Shown here in pieces: positions 8,177 through 18,546 of a stretch of 42,090 nucleotides of DNA. How positions within the stretch are numbered: the stretch's first letter is position 1; the number at the start of each line of letters is the position of its first letter. The DNA is from Candidatus Edwardsiibacteriota bacterium (GTDB lineage: Bacteria; Edwardsbacteria; AC1; EtOH8): assembly GCA_020053305.1 (NCBI GenBank), contig JAGVNJ010000045.1, forward strand, positions 1-42,090, written 5' to 3'. Below the pieces are notes generated by a model, which made no database searches, had not been told where the DNA came from, and saw only the letters and a program-made list of their open reading frames with translations. Both the position numbers and the translations under genes were made by a program.

Positions 8177-9942
8177 CTGGCCTCCTCCTTGCCCAGCATC
8201 CGTCCTATCTCCCGGCGATATCCCGTATATTTTTCTCCCTGGTAGGGGCTGTACTTCATCTGGAAGAACAGATTCTGCAGGCGGGTCATCTGGTCCCGGG
8301 CCTGCTGCTTGTTCTCGAAATCGAATTGGTGGCGGACCATCTCGGTCAACAGCAGGAAATCCTCTATCTGCCGCTGGCGCGAGGTGGCCCGGTCCACCGG
8401 GTCGAAGGAATCCTGCTGCAGGCAGGTGGCGTCCACGATCTCCGATTTCTGGTAGCTTACCAGGTCGGGCAGTGAGATGCCCTCCTCCCCCACCACCAGC
8501 ATCATCTGCCGGACGGCATGGCCGTCGGCCATCAGCTTATGGGTCTGCTTGACCCTCTCCACCCATTCCGGATGGCGCAGGTTCAGGAAATCCTCCATCT
8601 GCCTGAGGTACAGGCTCCAGGAGATCAGCGGATCGATGGCCGGATATCTCCGCTGGTCGGAGCGGCTGCGCGACAGCCCGTGGAAGGCCCCCACCACCTT
8701 CAGGGTGTTCTGGGTCACCGGCTCCTCGAAGTTGCCCCCGGCCGGGGAGACGCTGCCGATCATGGTCAGCGAGCCGGTGCTTTCGTTATGCAGTTTGACC
8801 ACCCCGGCCCGCTCATAGACCGCCGCGATCCGGCTTTCCAGGTAGGCCGGAAAGGCCTCCTCTCCCGGGATCTCCTCCAGTCGGGCCGATGACTCCCGCA
8901 GGGCCTGGGCCCAGCGCGAGGTGCTGTCGGCCAGCAGCAGGACCTTCAGGCCCAGCTGCCGGTAGTACTCGCCCAGGGTCAGCCCGGTGTAGATGGAGGC
9001 CTCCCGGGCCGCCACCGGCATGGAGGAGGTGTTGCAGATGATCACCGTCCGGTCCATCAGGGACCGCCCGGTCTGGGGGTCCTCCAGCTGGGGGAACTCC
9101 CGGATGGTCTCCACCACCTCGCCGGCCCTCTCCCCGCAGGCCACGATGATGACGATGTCGGCCTCGGCGTAGCGGGAGATGATCTGCTGCAGCACGGTCT
9201 TGCCGGCCCCGAACGGCCCGGGGATGCAGGCGGTGCCGCCCTCGGCCAGGGGGAAGAAGATGTCTATCAGCCGGCACTGGGTTAAAAGCTGCTTGTCCGG
9301 CAGCAGCCGCTCGCGGTAGGCCCGCATCGGCTGTTTCACCGGCCACTCCTGCTTCATGGCGACATTGATTTCTTGACCGTCCTGGTTTTTTATCCTGGCA
9401 ATATGAGAAGATATCTTATATTTGCCGGCCGGGGATATTTCCGTGATCTCCCAGTTGCCGGAAAGCGCCAGTGGCGCCATGATGGGATGGCCGAACAGCC
9501 CCTCGGTGACCTCGCCCAGGTATTCCCCCGCCTTGACCCGGTCCCCCTTTTTGGCCAGGGGCACGAAGTCCCAAATTTTTTCCTCGTCCAAAGGAGGAAG
9601 GTACTGGCCCCGCTTTAAAAAGAAGCCCTGGTTGTTCTCCAGCAGGGCCAACGGATTCTGCAGGCCGTCGTAGATATTGCCCAGCATGCCCGGCCCCAGC
9701 ACGGCCGACAGCACCTGTCCCGAGAAATCCACCGCATCGCCTATCATCAGCCCGGCGGTGCTCTCGAACACCTGCATGTCCACCTGGCGGCCCCTGATCC
9801 GGATGACCTCCGATTTCAGGGCCTGCCCCTGGCAATGGACATAGGCCACCTCGTTCTGCATCACCTCCCGGCCGGGATCGATCTCGGCCACCACCAGCGG
9901 CCCGTTCACCGATACCACTTTCCCCACGGTCCTGTCCGTCAC
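8173..9942 (-). CDS. atpA: V/A-type ATP synthase subunit A (catalytic)
   Basis: The catalytic head subunit, 589 residues, the usual length. It has an N-terminal barrel, the extra bulge domain of V/A-type A subunits (about residues 115-190), and the nucleotide-binding domain with Walker A GPFGAGKT near residue 240. A GERAGEV segment, a Walker B-like [16 protein letters not shown] block and the [14 protein letters not shown] segment follow. It hydrolyses or makes ATP at the interface with AtpB. The ATG overlaps the stop of the DUF2764 gene by four bases (9939-9942). Confidence 0.97.
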   Translation of the reverse strand: MTDRTVGKVVSVNGPLVVAEIDPGREVMQNEVAYVHCQGQALKSEVIRIRGRQVDMQVFESTAGLMIGDAVDFSGQVLSAVLGPGMLGNIYDGLQNPLALLENNQGFFLKRGQYLPPLDEEKIWDFVPLAKKGDRVKAGEYLGEVTEGLFGHPIMAPLALSGNWEITEISPAGKYKISSHIARIKNQDGQEINVAMKQEWPVKQPMRAYRERLLPDKQLLTQCRLIDIFFPLAEGGTACIPGPFGAGKTVLQQIISRYAEADIVIIVACGERAGEVVETIREFPQLEDPQTGRSLMDRTVIICNTSSMPVAAREASIYTGLTLGEYYRQLGLKVLLLADSTSRWAQALRESSARLEEIPGEEAFPAYLESRIAAVYERAGVVKLHNESTGSLTMIGSVSPAGGNFEEPVTQNTLKVVGAFHGLSRSRSDQRRYPAIDPLISWSLYLRQMEDFLNLRHPEWVERVKQTHKLMADGHAVRQMMLVVGEEGISLPDLVSYQKSEIVDATCLQQDSFDPVDRATSRQRQIEDFLLLTEMVRHQFDFENKQQARDQMTRLQNLFFQMKYSPYQGEKYTGYRREIGRMLGKEEAR

Positions 9943-10667
9943 TTCACTCCTCCGGCAAATGTTATTTTATCCAGGTCGAACGGTTTATCCTGATCCTGCC
10001 ACCGGGAAAATATATAAGCTTGCGATAGATATCCCAGCAGGGCATCCAGCGAAAAGCCGTCATGGTCCAGGCAGCCCGAGATGAACCTCAAGCGCTCCCG
10101 GTCCAAATAAAGCTCGGCCTCCAGCGGGCCGGTGCATTCCTTGAGGCCGGAGAGCAATTTATCAAAGTTGTAGGCCGCATTGTTCGGAGCCACTAAGTAT
10201 CCGGCCGGGTCCAGGCCTGCCTGCCAGGCCCGCCAGGAGGTCAGCGTATTGCACAACTGGATCTCCCAGGGCAGATATTTTTTCAAAAAAATATTGCCGG
10301 ATCTCTCCGCCGTCTGCAGGACCCGGGCGTAATACATCTCCCACAGGCGGTCATAGACGTAGGGCCGGTTCGTTACCTGATCCTGCTCTTTCAGAAAATC
10401 GACGATCACCTCCGGCAGGTTTTCCTGAGTGTCGATATCCTCCGGGGTCAATCTTCCCCATGGCAAATATATTTCCCGGCCCGACTCCCGGCTGATGAAA
10501 TTGGCCACATCAGCGTACAGCAGATGCGCCTCCAAAGCTTCCCGGTCGGCCGGGGCTATATTCTGCCGGGCCTGGGCCGCCAGCCATGCCACCCCGGCCC
10601 CCGGGGGCTGGCCCAGGGCCGCCGGCAGAGGCGGCAGCAGGGACATCAGGTAATAATAATTTCCCAC
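9939..10667 (-). CDS. DUF2764 family protein of the V-ATPase operon
   Basis: A 242-residue protein with the start MGNYYYLMSLLPPL typical of DUF2764, a family found in V-type ATPase operons of Bacteroidetes, spirochaetes and chlamydiae. It is predicted to be helical and soluble, with no membrane segment or nucleotide motif. It sits between atpE and atpA, where other organisms carry subunit C, and no recognisable subunit C is present here. It is therefore a candidate functional substitute for the C subunit that joins rotor shaft and ring; this is inferred from position, not shown. Its stop overlaps the start of atpA. Confidence 0.8.
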   Translation of the reverse strand: MGNYYYLMSLLPPLPAALGQPPGAGVAWLAAQARQNIAPADREALEAHLLYADVANFISRESGREIYLPWGRLTPEDIDTQENLPEVIVDFLKEQDQVTNRPYVYDRLWEMYYARVLQTAERSGNIFLKKYLPWEIQLCNTLTSWRAWQAGLDPAGYLVAPNNAAYNFDKLLSGLKECTGPLEAELYLDRERLRFISGCLDHDGFSLDALLGYLSQAYIFSRWQDQDKPFDLDKITFAGGVK

Positions 10668-10673
10668 GGGTAC

Positions 10674-11294
10674 CTATTTCTCCTTGGAGGCAAAGAAATG
10701 CTTGCGGAAACGGGGGGAACAGAAATCGGACAGGGCCTCCACCAGCCCGTCGCTGAAGTTGAATTGGTTGCCGCTGCCCTGCAGGCCCAGCTTGAAGCCG
10801 AAGCTGATCTGGTCGGTGAAGTGGACGTCCACCCGGCCCAGCATTTTTTGGCTGCATTTTTTCAGGCACCAGGCCTCCAGCTCCTTCTTCTGCTTCTCCG
10901 GCAGCAGCAGCTCTATCCGGGCCTCCTCTCCGGCCGCCTTGGCATAGGCCGCCAGCACCTGTTCGATCATCTTGGGCAGGAATCCCGGGGCGGATACCGC
11001 CGCGCGCAGTTCCTCGGACAATACCGGACTGACCACCGAGGCCTCCAGCTCCTCCTGCACCTTCAACAGGAAATTGCGGGCCCCGGTGTCCAGGTCCGCC
11101 TCCATCTGCTTTTTTATCAGCCCGGCAGAGGCTTTGGCCTGGGATACCGTCTCCTCGGCCTGCCGGCGGGCCTGAGCCTTGATGCCCTCGGCCTCGGTCT
11201 TGGCATCGGCCAGGATCTTTTCGGCCTGGCCCTTGGCCGGCTCGATTATCCCGTCCTTGAGCTCCTTGGTGATATCGCCCAGGGTTCTGGTCAT
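10674..11294 (-). CDS. atpE: V/A-type ATP synthase subunit E (peripheral stalk)
   Basis: A peripheral-stalk subunit of 206 residues. The N-terminal half is a long Ala/Glu/Lys/Gln-rich helix (about residues 10-80), as expected for the stalk coiled coil. The C-terminal half is globular and would bind the head. I choose the ATG at 11292-11294, giving MTRTLGDITKEL, because an AAGGAG ribosome-binding site lies just before it; an upstream ATG at 11327 would place that site inside the gene. It is the first gene of the ATPase operon, with DUF2764 starting six bases after its stop. No separate subunit G/H gene is visible. Confidence 0.88.
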   Translation of the reverse strand: MTRTLGDITKELKDGIIEPAKGQAEKILADAKTEAEGIKAQARRQAEETVSQAKASAGLIKKQMEADLDTGARNFLLKVQEELEASVVSPVLSEELRAAVSAPGFLPKMIEQVLAAYAKAAGEEARIELLLPEKQKKELEAWCLKKCSQKMLGRVDVHFTDQISFGFKLGLQGSGNQFNFSDGLVEALSDFCSPRFRKHFFASKEK

Positions 11295-11392
11295 TTTATA
11301 TTCTCCTTCGCATAAAATCTTGTTCAAAAGGAAAGCTTTGATATCCGCTCATTGAAATCTTTTGTCTCTCTCTCGCCCTTTCTGTCCGGGCA

Positions 11393-11444
11393 GACCTCAC
11401 CCTTCCCTCTCCTAATGCTTTTAGGAGAGGGGTAGGGGAGAGGT
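11393..11444. repeat. Hairpin repeat R1, copy a (after dapL)
   Basis: A stem CCCTCTCCTAA / TTAGGAGAGGG with a short loop, flanked by outer GACCTC and GAGAGGT arms. A near-identical copy is at 29175-29228. It begins ten bases after the dapL stop, between dapL and the ATPase operon promoter region, and may act as an intrinsic hairpin at the transcript 3' end. The remainder of 11295-11454 shows no gene and no clear promoter. Confidence 0.8.
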
Positions 11445-11454
11445 TTTAGTTTTC

Positions 11455-12612
11455 CTAAAACTTTAGCTGGAATATCCTCTCCACCGCCTCGCTCATCCGC
11501 CGGCTGGGTATGGTCAGCGCCATCCGCACATATCCTTCGCCGTTGGCCCCGAAGCCGATGCCAGGCACAACCATCACCCCGGCCTTTTCCAATAAAAGAT
11601 TGGCAAAGTCTATCGATCCGGTTTTATCCGGGGTTTTCAGCCACAGGTAGAAGGTGGCCTGGGGCAGATCGAACTCCAGCCCCATCTTCTTCAGCCCGGC
11701 GGCCAGAATATCCCGGCGCTCCTGGTAGATCCGGCAGTTATCCTTGACGCATTCCTGCGAGCCCTCCAGGGCGGCGATCCCGGCGTACTGCACCGCCTGA
11801 AACACCCCGGAATCGGTGTTGGTCTTGATTTTTAATAAAGCAGATAATATCCGGCTGTTGCCCACCGCCATCCCTATCCGCCATCCGGTCATGTTGTAGG
11901 TCTTGGAGAGCGAGTGGAACTCGATGGCGCATTCTTTGGCCCCCTCCACCTGCATGATGCTGGGCGGCTTGTATCCGTCGAAGGCGATCTCGGAATAGAT
12001 CCCGTCGTTGAGGATGATGATCTCATTTTTGACCGCCCATTCGACCAGCTCCCGGTAGAAATCCAGGTCCGCCACCGCCGAGGTGGGATTGCTGGGGTAG
12101 CACAGGAATATAGCCTTGATCCCTTTGGTCGGCAGTTCGGAAATGACCGGCAGGTATTTGTTCTCCGGCCGGACCGGATACTTTACGATCTCGGCCCCGG
12201 CGAACATGGTCTGGGCGGCATAGACCGGGTAGCCCGGATCCGGGCACAGCACCCTGTCGCCCGGCCCGGACAGAGCCCAACAGATGTGGGCCAGGCCGTC
12301 CTTGGCGCCCATCAGGGCCACCACTTCCTTTTGAGGATCGAGGAGAACCGAGAATCTTTTATGGTACCAGCCGGCCACCGCCCGGCGGAAGGAAAGCATC
12401 CCGTCATAGGTGGGATAGCAGTGGTTCTCGATGTTGCCGGCTTGGGCGCACAAGGCGTCCACGATGTGCCGGGGCGTGGGCAGGTCGGGATCGCCCACCC
12501 CCAGGTCGATGATATCGGCTCCTTTTTCCTGCAGTTCCTTCTTCTTGGCGTTGAGCTGGGCGAACAGGTAGGGCGGCAGTTTTCGCAGCCGGTCGGCGGA
12601 GACGATCTTCAT
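11455..12612 (-). CDS. dapL: LL-diaminopimelate aminotransferase
   Basis: A 385-residue fold-type I PLP aminotransferase. The Schiff-base lysine is Lys237 in SLSKTYNMTG, with Asn175 in PSNPT, Asp203 and Tyr206 in NDGIYSE and an arginine at 245 binding the cofactor. The start LPPYLFAQLNAKKKEL and LGVGDPDLPTP match LL-DAP aminotransferases, which convert tetrahydrodipicolinate directly to LL-DAP and bypass the succinylase/acetylase steps. dapB and dapF in the same window support this over another aminotransferase. Its ATG shares one base with the stop of the upstream TPR lipoprotein gene (TAATG), so the two are translationally coupled. Confidence 0.85.
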   Translation of the reverse strand: MKIVSADRLRKLPPYLFAQLNAKKKELQEKGADIIDLGVGDPDLPTPRHIVDALCAQAGNIENHCYPTYDGMLSFRRAVAGWYHKRFSVLLDPQKEVVALMGAKDGLAHICWALSGPGDRVLCPDPGYPVYAAQTMFAGAEIVKYPVRPENKYLPVISELPTKGIKAIFLCYPSNPTSAVADLDFYRELVEWAVKNEIIILNDGIYSEIAFDGYKPPSIMQVEGAKECAIEFHSLSKTYNMTGWRIGMAVGNSRILSALLKIKTNTDSGVFQAVQYAGIAALEGSQECVKDNCRIYQERRDILAAGLKKMGLEFDLPQATFYLWLKTPDKTGSIDFANLLLEKAGVMVVPGIGFGANGEGYVRMALTIPSRRMSEAVERIFQLKF

Positions 12613-13355
12613 TATTTTCCCTTCAACTCCTTGATCTTCTTATTGGCAAAATCCACCTGGACCATGCTGCCCTGTCCGCTTTCCAGATATCTCTCCAGGG
12701 ACGTGATGGCTTCGGATGTCTCCTTAGCTGTCCTGCCTATCTTGACCGCCAGTCTGGAACCCAAAATATAGTAAGCCTCCATCTTCTGGTCGTCGCACAG
12801 TATGGCCCGCCGCAGGTAGCGGATGGATTCATCCGAATATTTGGGGTTGGTCATGGCATAGGCCAGGTTGTAGCTGATGTCGCTGCTGCAGGAATCCAGC
12901 TGATAGGCTTTTTTATAATAGACGATGGCCGAATCGGTGGCCGGCATATTGAGAAAACAATAGGCCATATTGCTATAAAAGGAAACCTCATTGGGATTTC
13001 CGTCCAGGCCTTTTTTAAGCGTTTCTATGGCCTGGTCGAATTTTTCCGTCCGGGCATAGGCCTGGCTCAGGGCGATGATGGCATCGGTATATCCCGGCTT
13101 GTATCTGATCGCCTCTTTAAAATATTTGACGGCCTTCTCCCGGTTCTCCGGGGTGGAGTAGCAGATCCCCAGGTTGAAATAGGCCGCGGCAAAATCCGGT
13201 TTGAGCCTGACGGCCTTCTGGAACTCGCCGATGGCCGCCAGAGTGTCGCTCTTCTGGAAGGCCTGGACCCCCAGTTCGAAGTGCTCATCGGGCGTCCCGC
13301 TGACGCAGCCGATGACAATTACGGACAAGATCAGGATCGATAAGATATTTTTCAT
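12612..13355 (-). CDS. TPR-repeat lipoprotein
   Basis: A 247-residue protein with a lipoprotein signal (MKNILSILILSVIVIGC), the lipobox cysteine being Cys17. At least five tetratricopeptide repeats follow, for example FNLGICYSTPENREKAVKYF and YSNMAYCFLNMP. It would be tethered to a membrane facing the periplasm and act as a protein-interaction scaffold. It lies between dapB and dapL and is coupled to dapL by a one-base overlap. That may only reflect operon packing; no lysine-pathway function is evident. Confidence 0.85.
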   Translation of the reverse strand: MKNILSILILSVIVIGCVSGTPDEHFELGVQAFQKSDTLAAIGEFQKAVRLKPDFAAAYFNLGICYSTPENREKAVKYFKEAIRYKPGYTDAIIALSQAYARTEKFDQAIETLKKGLDGNPNEVSFYSNMAYCFLNMPATDSAIVYYKKAYQLDSCSSDISYNLAYAMTNPKYSDESIRYLRRAILCDDQKMEAYYILGSRLAVKIGRTAKETSEAITSLERYLESGQGSMVQVDFANKKIKELKGK

Positions 13356-13385
13356 GTTCTTAATCTTTGGGTTTTATACTTTAAC

Positions 13386-13457
13386 TCATCCCTTCGCCCT
13401 TCTCTTGGACTTGTGCTGAGCCTGTTGAAGCAAAGAGAAGGGACGGGGTTGAGTTGG
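13386..13457. repeat. Hairpin repeat R2, copy a (after dapB)
   Basis: CCCTTCTCTT and AAGAGAAGGG form arms around a GACTTGTGCTGAGCCTG core, inside outer CAACTC-like arms (AACTCATCCC / GGGTTGAGTT). A copy lies at 18468-18545 with a few substitutions. This copy abuts the dapB stop codon. It is a dispersed non-coding repeat that may serve as a transcript-end hairpin. Confidence 0.8.
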
Positions 13458-14225
13458 TTATGCCAGCACGTCCTTCATCTCGTACCACCCCGGCTTGGCC
13501 TGGGCCAGGAATTTGGCGGCCAGCAGGGACCCTTCGGCAAACACCCGCCGGCTGTGGGCCCGGTGGGTGAACTCCAGCCGCTCGCCCGGACCGGCAAAGA
13601 CCACCGTATGCTCGCCCACAATATCCCCGGCCCGGATGGACACCACCCCGATCTCGCCCTGGCCTCTGGGTTTGCTGGAGCTTTCCCGCTGGTAGACCGG
13701 CTGGCCGCCCCGCACCGCGGTTATCTCCGACAGCAGTTTTTTGGCGGTGCCGCTGGGGGCGTCCTTTTTGTTCTTATGGTGGGTCTCGATGATCTCCACG
13801 TCGTAGTTGCCGGGGATGGTCTTGGCCGCCCGGGAGATGATATCGTAAAACAGGTTGACCCCGATGGACATGTTGGAGGAGACCAGCAGGGGGATCTTTT
13901 TGGAGAGTTCCTGCAGTTCCTTCATCTGATCGGGATTGATCCCGGTGGCACCGATAACCATGGGCTTTTTATGTTCAGTGGATATTTTAGCATTGCCCAG
14001 CGCCGCCGCAGGAGAAGTGAAATCTATCACCGCATCACATTTGTCAATTATTTTGCCGAGATCCGTCGACAGCTCCGGCAGAGTGTCCCCGCTTTTTTGG
14101 CCGATCATCGAATGTCCTTGGCTTTCGATTAGGCCAGCGACGTTAAACTCAGGATTCTCCCGGCAGGCTTCAATTAATGCCTGGCCCATCCTGCCGCCCG
14201 CCCCGCAGATGATGATGTTTATCAT
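13458..14225 (-). CDS. dapB: 4-hydroxy-tetrahydrodipicolinate reductase
   Basis: A 255-residue NAD(P)H-dependent reductase giving tetrahydrodipicolinate, the substrate of DapL, in lysine and meso-diaminopimelate synthesis. The dinucleotide loop GAGGRMG is at residues 8-14. The substrate-binding and catalytic segment ETHHKNKKDAPSGT at 147-160 holds the paired histidines, a lysine and the SGT turn. Length and motifs match the family. No good ribosome-binding site is seen before the ATG. Confidence 0.95.
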   Translation of the reverse strand: MINIIICGAGGRMGQALIEACRENPEFNVAGLIESQGHSMIGQKSGDTLPELSTDLGKIIDKCDAVIDFTSPAAALGNAKISTEHKKPMVIGATGINPDQMKELQELSKKIPLLVSSNMSIGVNLFYDIISRAAKTIPGNYDVEIIETHHKNKKDAPSGTAKKLLSEITAVRGGQPVYQRESSSKPRGQGEIGVVSIRAGDIVGEHTVVFAGPGERLEFTHRAHSRRVFAEGSLLAAKFLAQAKPGWYEMKDVLA

Positions 14226-14260
14226 ATCAGTTTTTTATAGTTGTAACTTTATAATTTTAT

Positions 14261-14275
14261 ATGACAACTTGTCAT
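14261..14275. promoter_or_regulatory. Palindrome ATGACAA-C-TTGTCAT upstream of dapB
   Basis: A perfect 7-1-7 palindrome 36 bases upstream of the dapB start, in AT-rich sequence that could hold a promoter. It might be an operator. However, the right half overlaps the GTCATTCC start of a dispersed repeat occupying 14270-14318, so the symmetry may be accidental. Confidence 0.3.
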
Positions 14276-14318
14276 TCCATCGCAGGATGGAATCCAGTAC
14301 CGGATATCCTGCGATGCC

Positions 14319-14975
14319 TTAATGCCGGGCGATGTAATCGTCCAGTTCCTGGTGCCAGGCGTCTGGCTCATAGGTCTGGGGCACCGTCTCCTCGGCGAAC
14401 AACAGGTCTATCAGGTACTGCGGCCTCTTGCCGCCTATATGCATTGATTTTATGCAGGATATGCAATAGACGGCCACCTCCTCCGCCGGCATCTCCCAGG
14501 CCCGCTTGGTCATCTGGGCCTTGACCTGTTCCACCGGAATGGCCCCGTAAAAGCTGTCGCCGCAGCAGGTGCTTCTGGTCCGGGTGTTGACCGGCTCCGC
14601 CACTTCGATATTCATCTTTTTAAGCAGGATGCGGACGGCGTTGTGCACCCGCGCTTGGTCCCGGGTGGGGCAGGCGTCGAGGATGGACATCCGCCGGCCC
14701 TTATGGTCCGGGAAGGCGAAAAAATCGCCCTCGGCCAGGATCTCCCACAGGGAGATGGTGGATGAACTCTTATAATCGTTCCGGAACCGCTTGTCACAGC
14801 CGGGGCAGATGTTTATCACCTCGGTATCTTCGGTGAATTGGGGATCATGGTGACAGCAGATATCCAGCCGGTCCACTTTATCCAGATTGTCATTCAGCAG
14901 GGAATGCAGCTTGTCGGCCAGTTCCGGCTTGTACAGCATCAGGCCGCAGCCCGGGGCGAAGATCCTTTTCTTCAT
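14319..14975 (-). CDS. CCG-domain (heterodisulfide reductase-like) cysteine-rich protein
   Basis: A 218-residue soluble protein with two cysteine-rich motifs of the CCG type found in HdrB, glycolate oxidase and succinate reductase subunits. The first is Cys10, Cys40-Cys41, Cys57, Cys60; the second Cys102, Cys137-Cys138, Cys171, Cys174 (CX34CCX32CX2C). In HdrB-type proteins these motifs bind non-cubane [4Fe-4S] clusters that handle thiols or disulfides. Both motifs are complete here, so a metal-binding redox role is likely. The partner is unknown, as no HdrA/HdrC-like gene is adjacent. It ends near dapB and is preceded by the NlpC/P60-like lipoprotein gene. Confidence 0.75.
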   Translation of the reverse strand: MKKRIFAPGCGLMLYKPELADKLHSLLNDNLDKVDRLDICCHHDPQFTEDTEVINICPGCDKRFRNDYKSSSTISLWEILAEGDFFAFPDHKGRRMSILDACPTRDQARVHNAVRILLKKMNIEVAEPVNTRTRSTCCGDSFYGAIPVEQVKAQMTKRAWEMPAEEVAVYCISCIKSMHIGGKRPQYLIDLLFAEETVPQTYEPDAWHQELDDYIARH

Positions 14976-15008
14976 ATCGCTTCTTTTTTAGGTGCTGGAT
15001 ATTTCCCG

Positions 15009-15923
15009 TCAGATGGGCCGGGCGATCAGGATCCCCTCCAGGCGGTTGTAATAATCGTAGCTTCCGGTCCACAGGCCGTACCACTTGCCCTCCAGCTTCC
15101 AATGGTATTTATACGGGCGGTTCCGGCCGTTGGTCGAAAGACCATACCGCATCCAGCCCACCCCTATCCCGCTGCCGTCCAGGCTGGCGGTGCCGGCGCT
15201 GTCCCGGGTGTCGGCATAATGGCCGCTGCTGGCGCAGTCCAGTATCTTGATGGTGGCTTCGCTGCCGATGATGATCGGCTGGCTCCAGGCCACCATCACA
15301 TGGCCGGTGCTGGCGTCCTTGTTCTCCTTGTCCTGGTATTGCTGCCGCCAATCCTCATCGTATTTCACCACGATGATGTCGCCCTTTTTGATGGAATCCG
15401 CCGCCAGGAACACCTTCCAGTATTTGTTCTGTCCCGCCGGGTTGGCCTGGCCGCTGGCGTCGTTGCCCAAAATATCCCGGAAATAATCGTAGAATCCCCA
15501 GGCCCGGGGGCGGGGATCGAAGGTATGGAAGGCATTGGCGAACAGGGCCAGGTCCTGATAATGGTCGTACAGCGCCTGCCGGATGACAAAATCGCCCACC
15601 AGGCCGGAGCAATCGTAGATGTAGGTGCCGGAGGCCTCGTCCATCACCCGGCCGGAGTAGTGCTCGTATTTGGTGGTGTCCAGGTTGTCCAGAATGGCCT
15701 GGGCCCGGGCCCGGAATATCCCGCTGGGAGCGGCCGCGCCGGAGGTGTCGTCTATCTGGACCGGAGGAGTGAAAACGGTGAGATCATATTCTACCGGGAT
15801 GATCTCGTAGTCCGAATGGTAGCTCTCGACAAAAGAGGGATCCTCTACGCTGGTGGGGGTTTCCTTGCTGCAGCCGAAGACCAGCAGCAACAAGCCAATT
15901 ATTGAAAGGACAAACCTCTTCAT
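15009..15923 (-). CDS. NlpC/P60-like lipoprotein
   Basis: A 304-residue lipoprotein. Translation is placed at the ATG of 15921-15923, preceded by AAAGGAAA, giving MKRFVLSIIG and a lipobox ending at Cys18 (LVFGC); an upstream ATG at 16025 would bury this signal. The mature part has Cys105 in YDCSGLVG, a GDIIVV strand at 181-186, His208 in TGHVMVAW and Asp229 in ILDC. That is the Cys-His-polar order of NlpC/P60-type cysteine peptidases, which cut cell-wall peptides or related amides. The overall sequence is divergent, with long inserts, so the substrate is uncertain. Confidence 0.65.
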   Translation of the reverse strand: MKRFVLSIIGLLLLVFGCSKETPTSVEDPSFVESYHSDYEIIPVEYDLTVFTPPVQIDDTSGAAAPSGIFRARAQAILDNLDTTKYEHYSGRVMDEASGTYIYDCSGLVGDFVIRQALYDHYQDLALFANAFHTFDPRPRAWGFYDYFRDILGNDASGQANPAGQNKYWKVFLAADSIKKGDIIVVKYDEDWRQQYQDKENKDASTGHVMVAWSQPIIIGSEATIKILDCASSGHYADTRDSAGTASLDGSGIGVGWMRYGLSTNGRNRPYKYHWKLEGKWYGLWTGSYDYYNRLEGILIARPI

Positions 15924-16041
15924 TGTATTTCCTTTAATTAATTTTCCAATATGCGAAGGTGTCACAAAGCATAGCTTGTATCTCTGCCGCCCACCCCGCA
16001 GATTATAAAATCTAATTTGGCACAATATTGTTTATTACCAT

Positions 16042-16767
16042 TTAAGGTTCATCGCAATTAACGGTATCTATTTTTATAAAATATGTTTTAAATATTTTTT
16101 CGGTTTTCCTTCTATTCTGATCAACACGCTTTACATCCTCATTTGCTGAATTCCACCACCCGTAAGTCATTAGCTCTATTTTCGCATATAATAAGCTGTC
16201 TCGAGATTTTTTCTTTTTAAAATGTTCTTCCCGCAGTTTTTCAGGATAACCATTTGTTTTACACTGTTCTTCAATTAAATTATCCCAACCTTCCATAATT
16301 TCTTGATTCGAACCATTTAATATTCTTGCATAATACTTTGCTTTACTATTGGCATCAATAAATGCGTATAATGTTTTTGGATATTTATATGCTTGGATTG
16401 TGATTTTTTTTAGATAATAAACGGAATTTAATTCATCAATATACGATAACCTTAGAGAATCCCAATAGGTATCCGGTAACAGTTTCAAAGATTTTAAGCT
16501 GTTCAACCTTTCCAAATACTCTATTTCTATTTTTTTATAACTAAGCTTGTCGATATCCGTTGGAATATTTGCATGAACCTGCGTTTCAAATCCTCCATAA
16601 TTTAAAAACCATAACTGATATGTATCCTCTAAGCTCTCCTTATTAATCTTTGCTGTTTCAAATTTTCCTAAATACTCACATGTTTCATCACTCCATCTGA
16701 AAAAATCTGTCTGAGCATAGATTTTAAAACTACAAGAAAATATTATAATAAATATTATCTGTTTCAT
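16042..16767 (-). CDS. AT-rich secreted protein of unknown function
   Basis: A 241-residue protein I do not recognise. I choose the ATG at 16765-16767 because it gives a signal peptide (MKQIIFIIIFSCSFKIYAQ, probable cut after Ala18); a longer reading from 16884 adds an unlikely N-terminus. The mature part is rich in Lys, Tyr, Trp and Glu and probably helical, with no metal or catalytic motif visible. The gene is strongly AT-rich between GC-rich guaB and the NlpC/P60-like lipoprotein gene. That contrast, and its Bacteroidetes-like codon use, suggest horizontal acquisition. Confidence 0.75.
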   Translation of the reverse strand: MKQIIFIIIFSCSFKIYAQTDFFRWSDETCEYLGKFETAKINKESLEDTYQLWFLNYGGFETQVHANIPTDIDKLSYKKIEIEYLERLNSLKSLKLLPDTYWDSLRLSYIDELNSVYYLKKITIQAYKYPKTLYAFIDANSKAKYYARILNGSNQEIMEGWDNLIEEQCKTNGYPEKLREEHFKKKKSRDSLLYAKIELMTYGWWNSANEDVKRVDQNRRKTEKIFKTYFIKIDTVNCDEP

Positions 16768-16908
16768 TTTATAACTCGCGGTAAAATTGTTATTTAAGCT
16801 ACCCATCGCTTCAAACACCGCATGCCTTTTATTATTGCATCTCAAACTGTAAACCCTCGCCCGACCTTTATCATTCCCCCTCAAACAACTATCCCGGCAA
16901 GCAGACAG

Positions 16909-18402
<1,494 letters not shown>

Positions 18403-18467
18403 TCATAAATATTTATAAGTTGTCACCCTGAGAAATCTGCCTGCCCGACAGGCTGAATGGGGAACAA

Positions 18468-18545
18468 ACTCATCCCCTTTATCCCCTTCTCTTGGGCTTG
18501 TGCTGAGCCTGTCGAAGCAAAGAGAAGGGGTTGGGGTTGAGTTGA
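18468..18545. repeat. Hairpin repeat R2, copy b (after dapF)
   Basis: A second copy of the 13386-13457 repeat: CCCCTTCTCTT and AAGAGAAGGGG arms around TGTGCTGAGCCTGTCGAAGC, ending GGGTTGAGTTG one base from the dapF stop. The rest of 18382-18546, upstream of guaB, includes a short CTGCCTGCCCGACAGG block and no clear promoter. Confidence 0.8.
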
Positions 18546-18546
18546 A

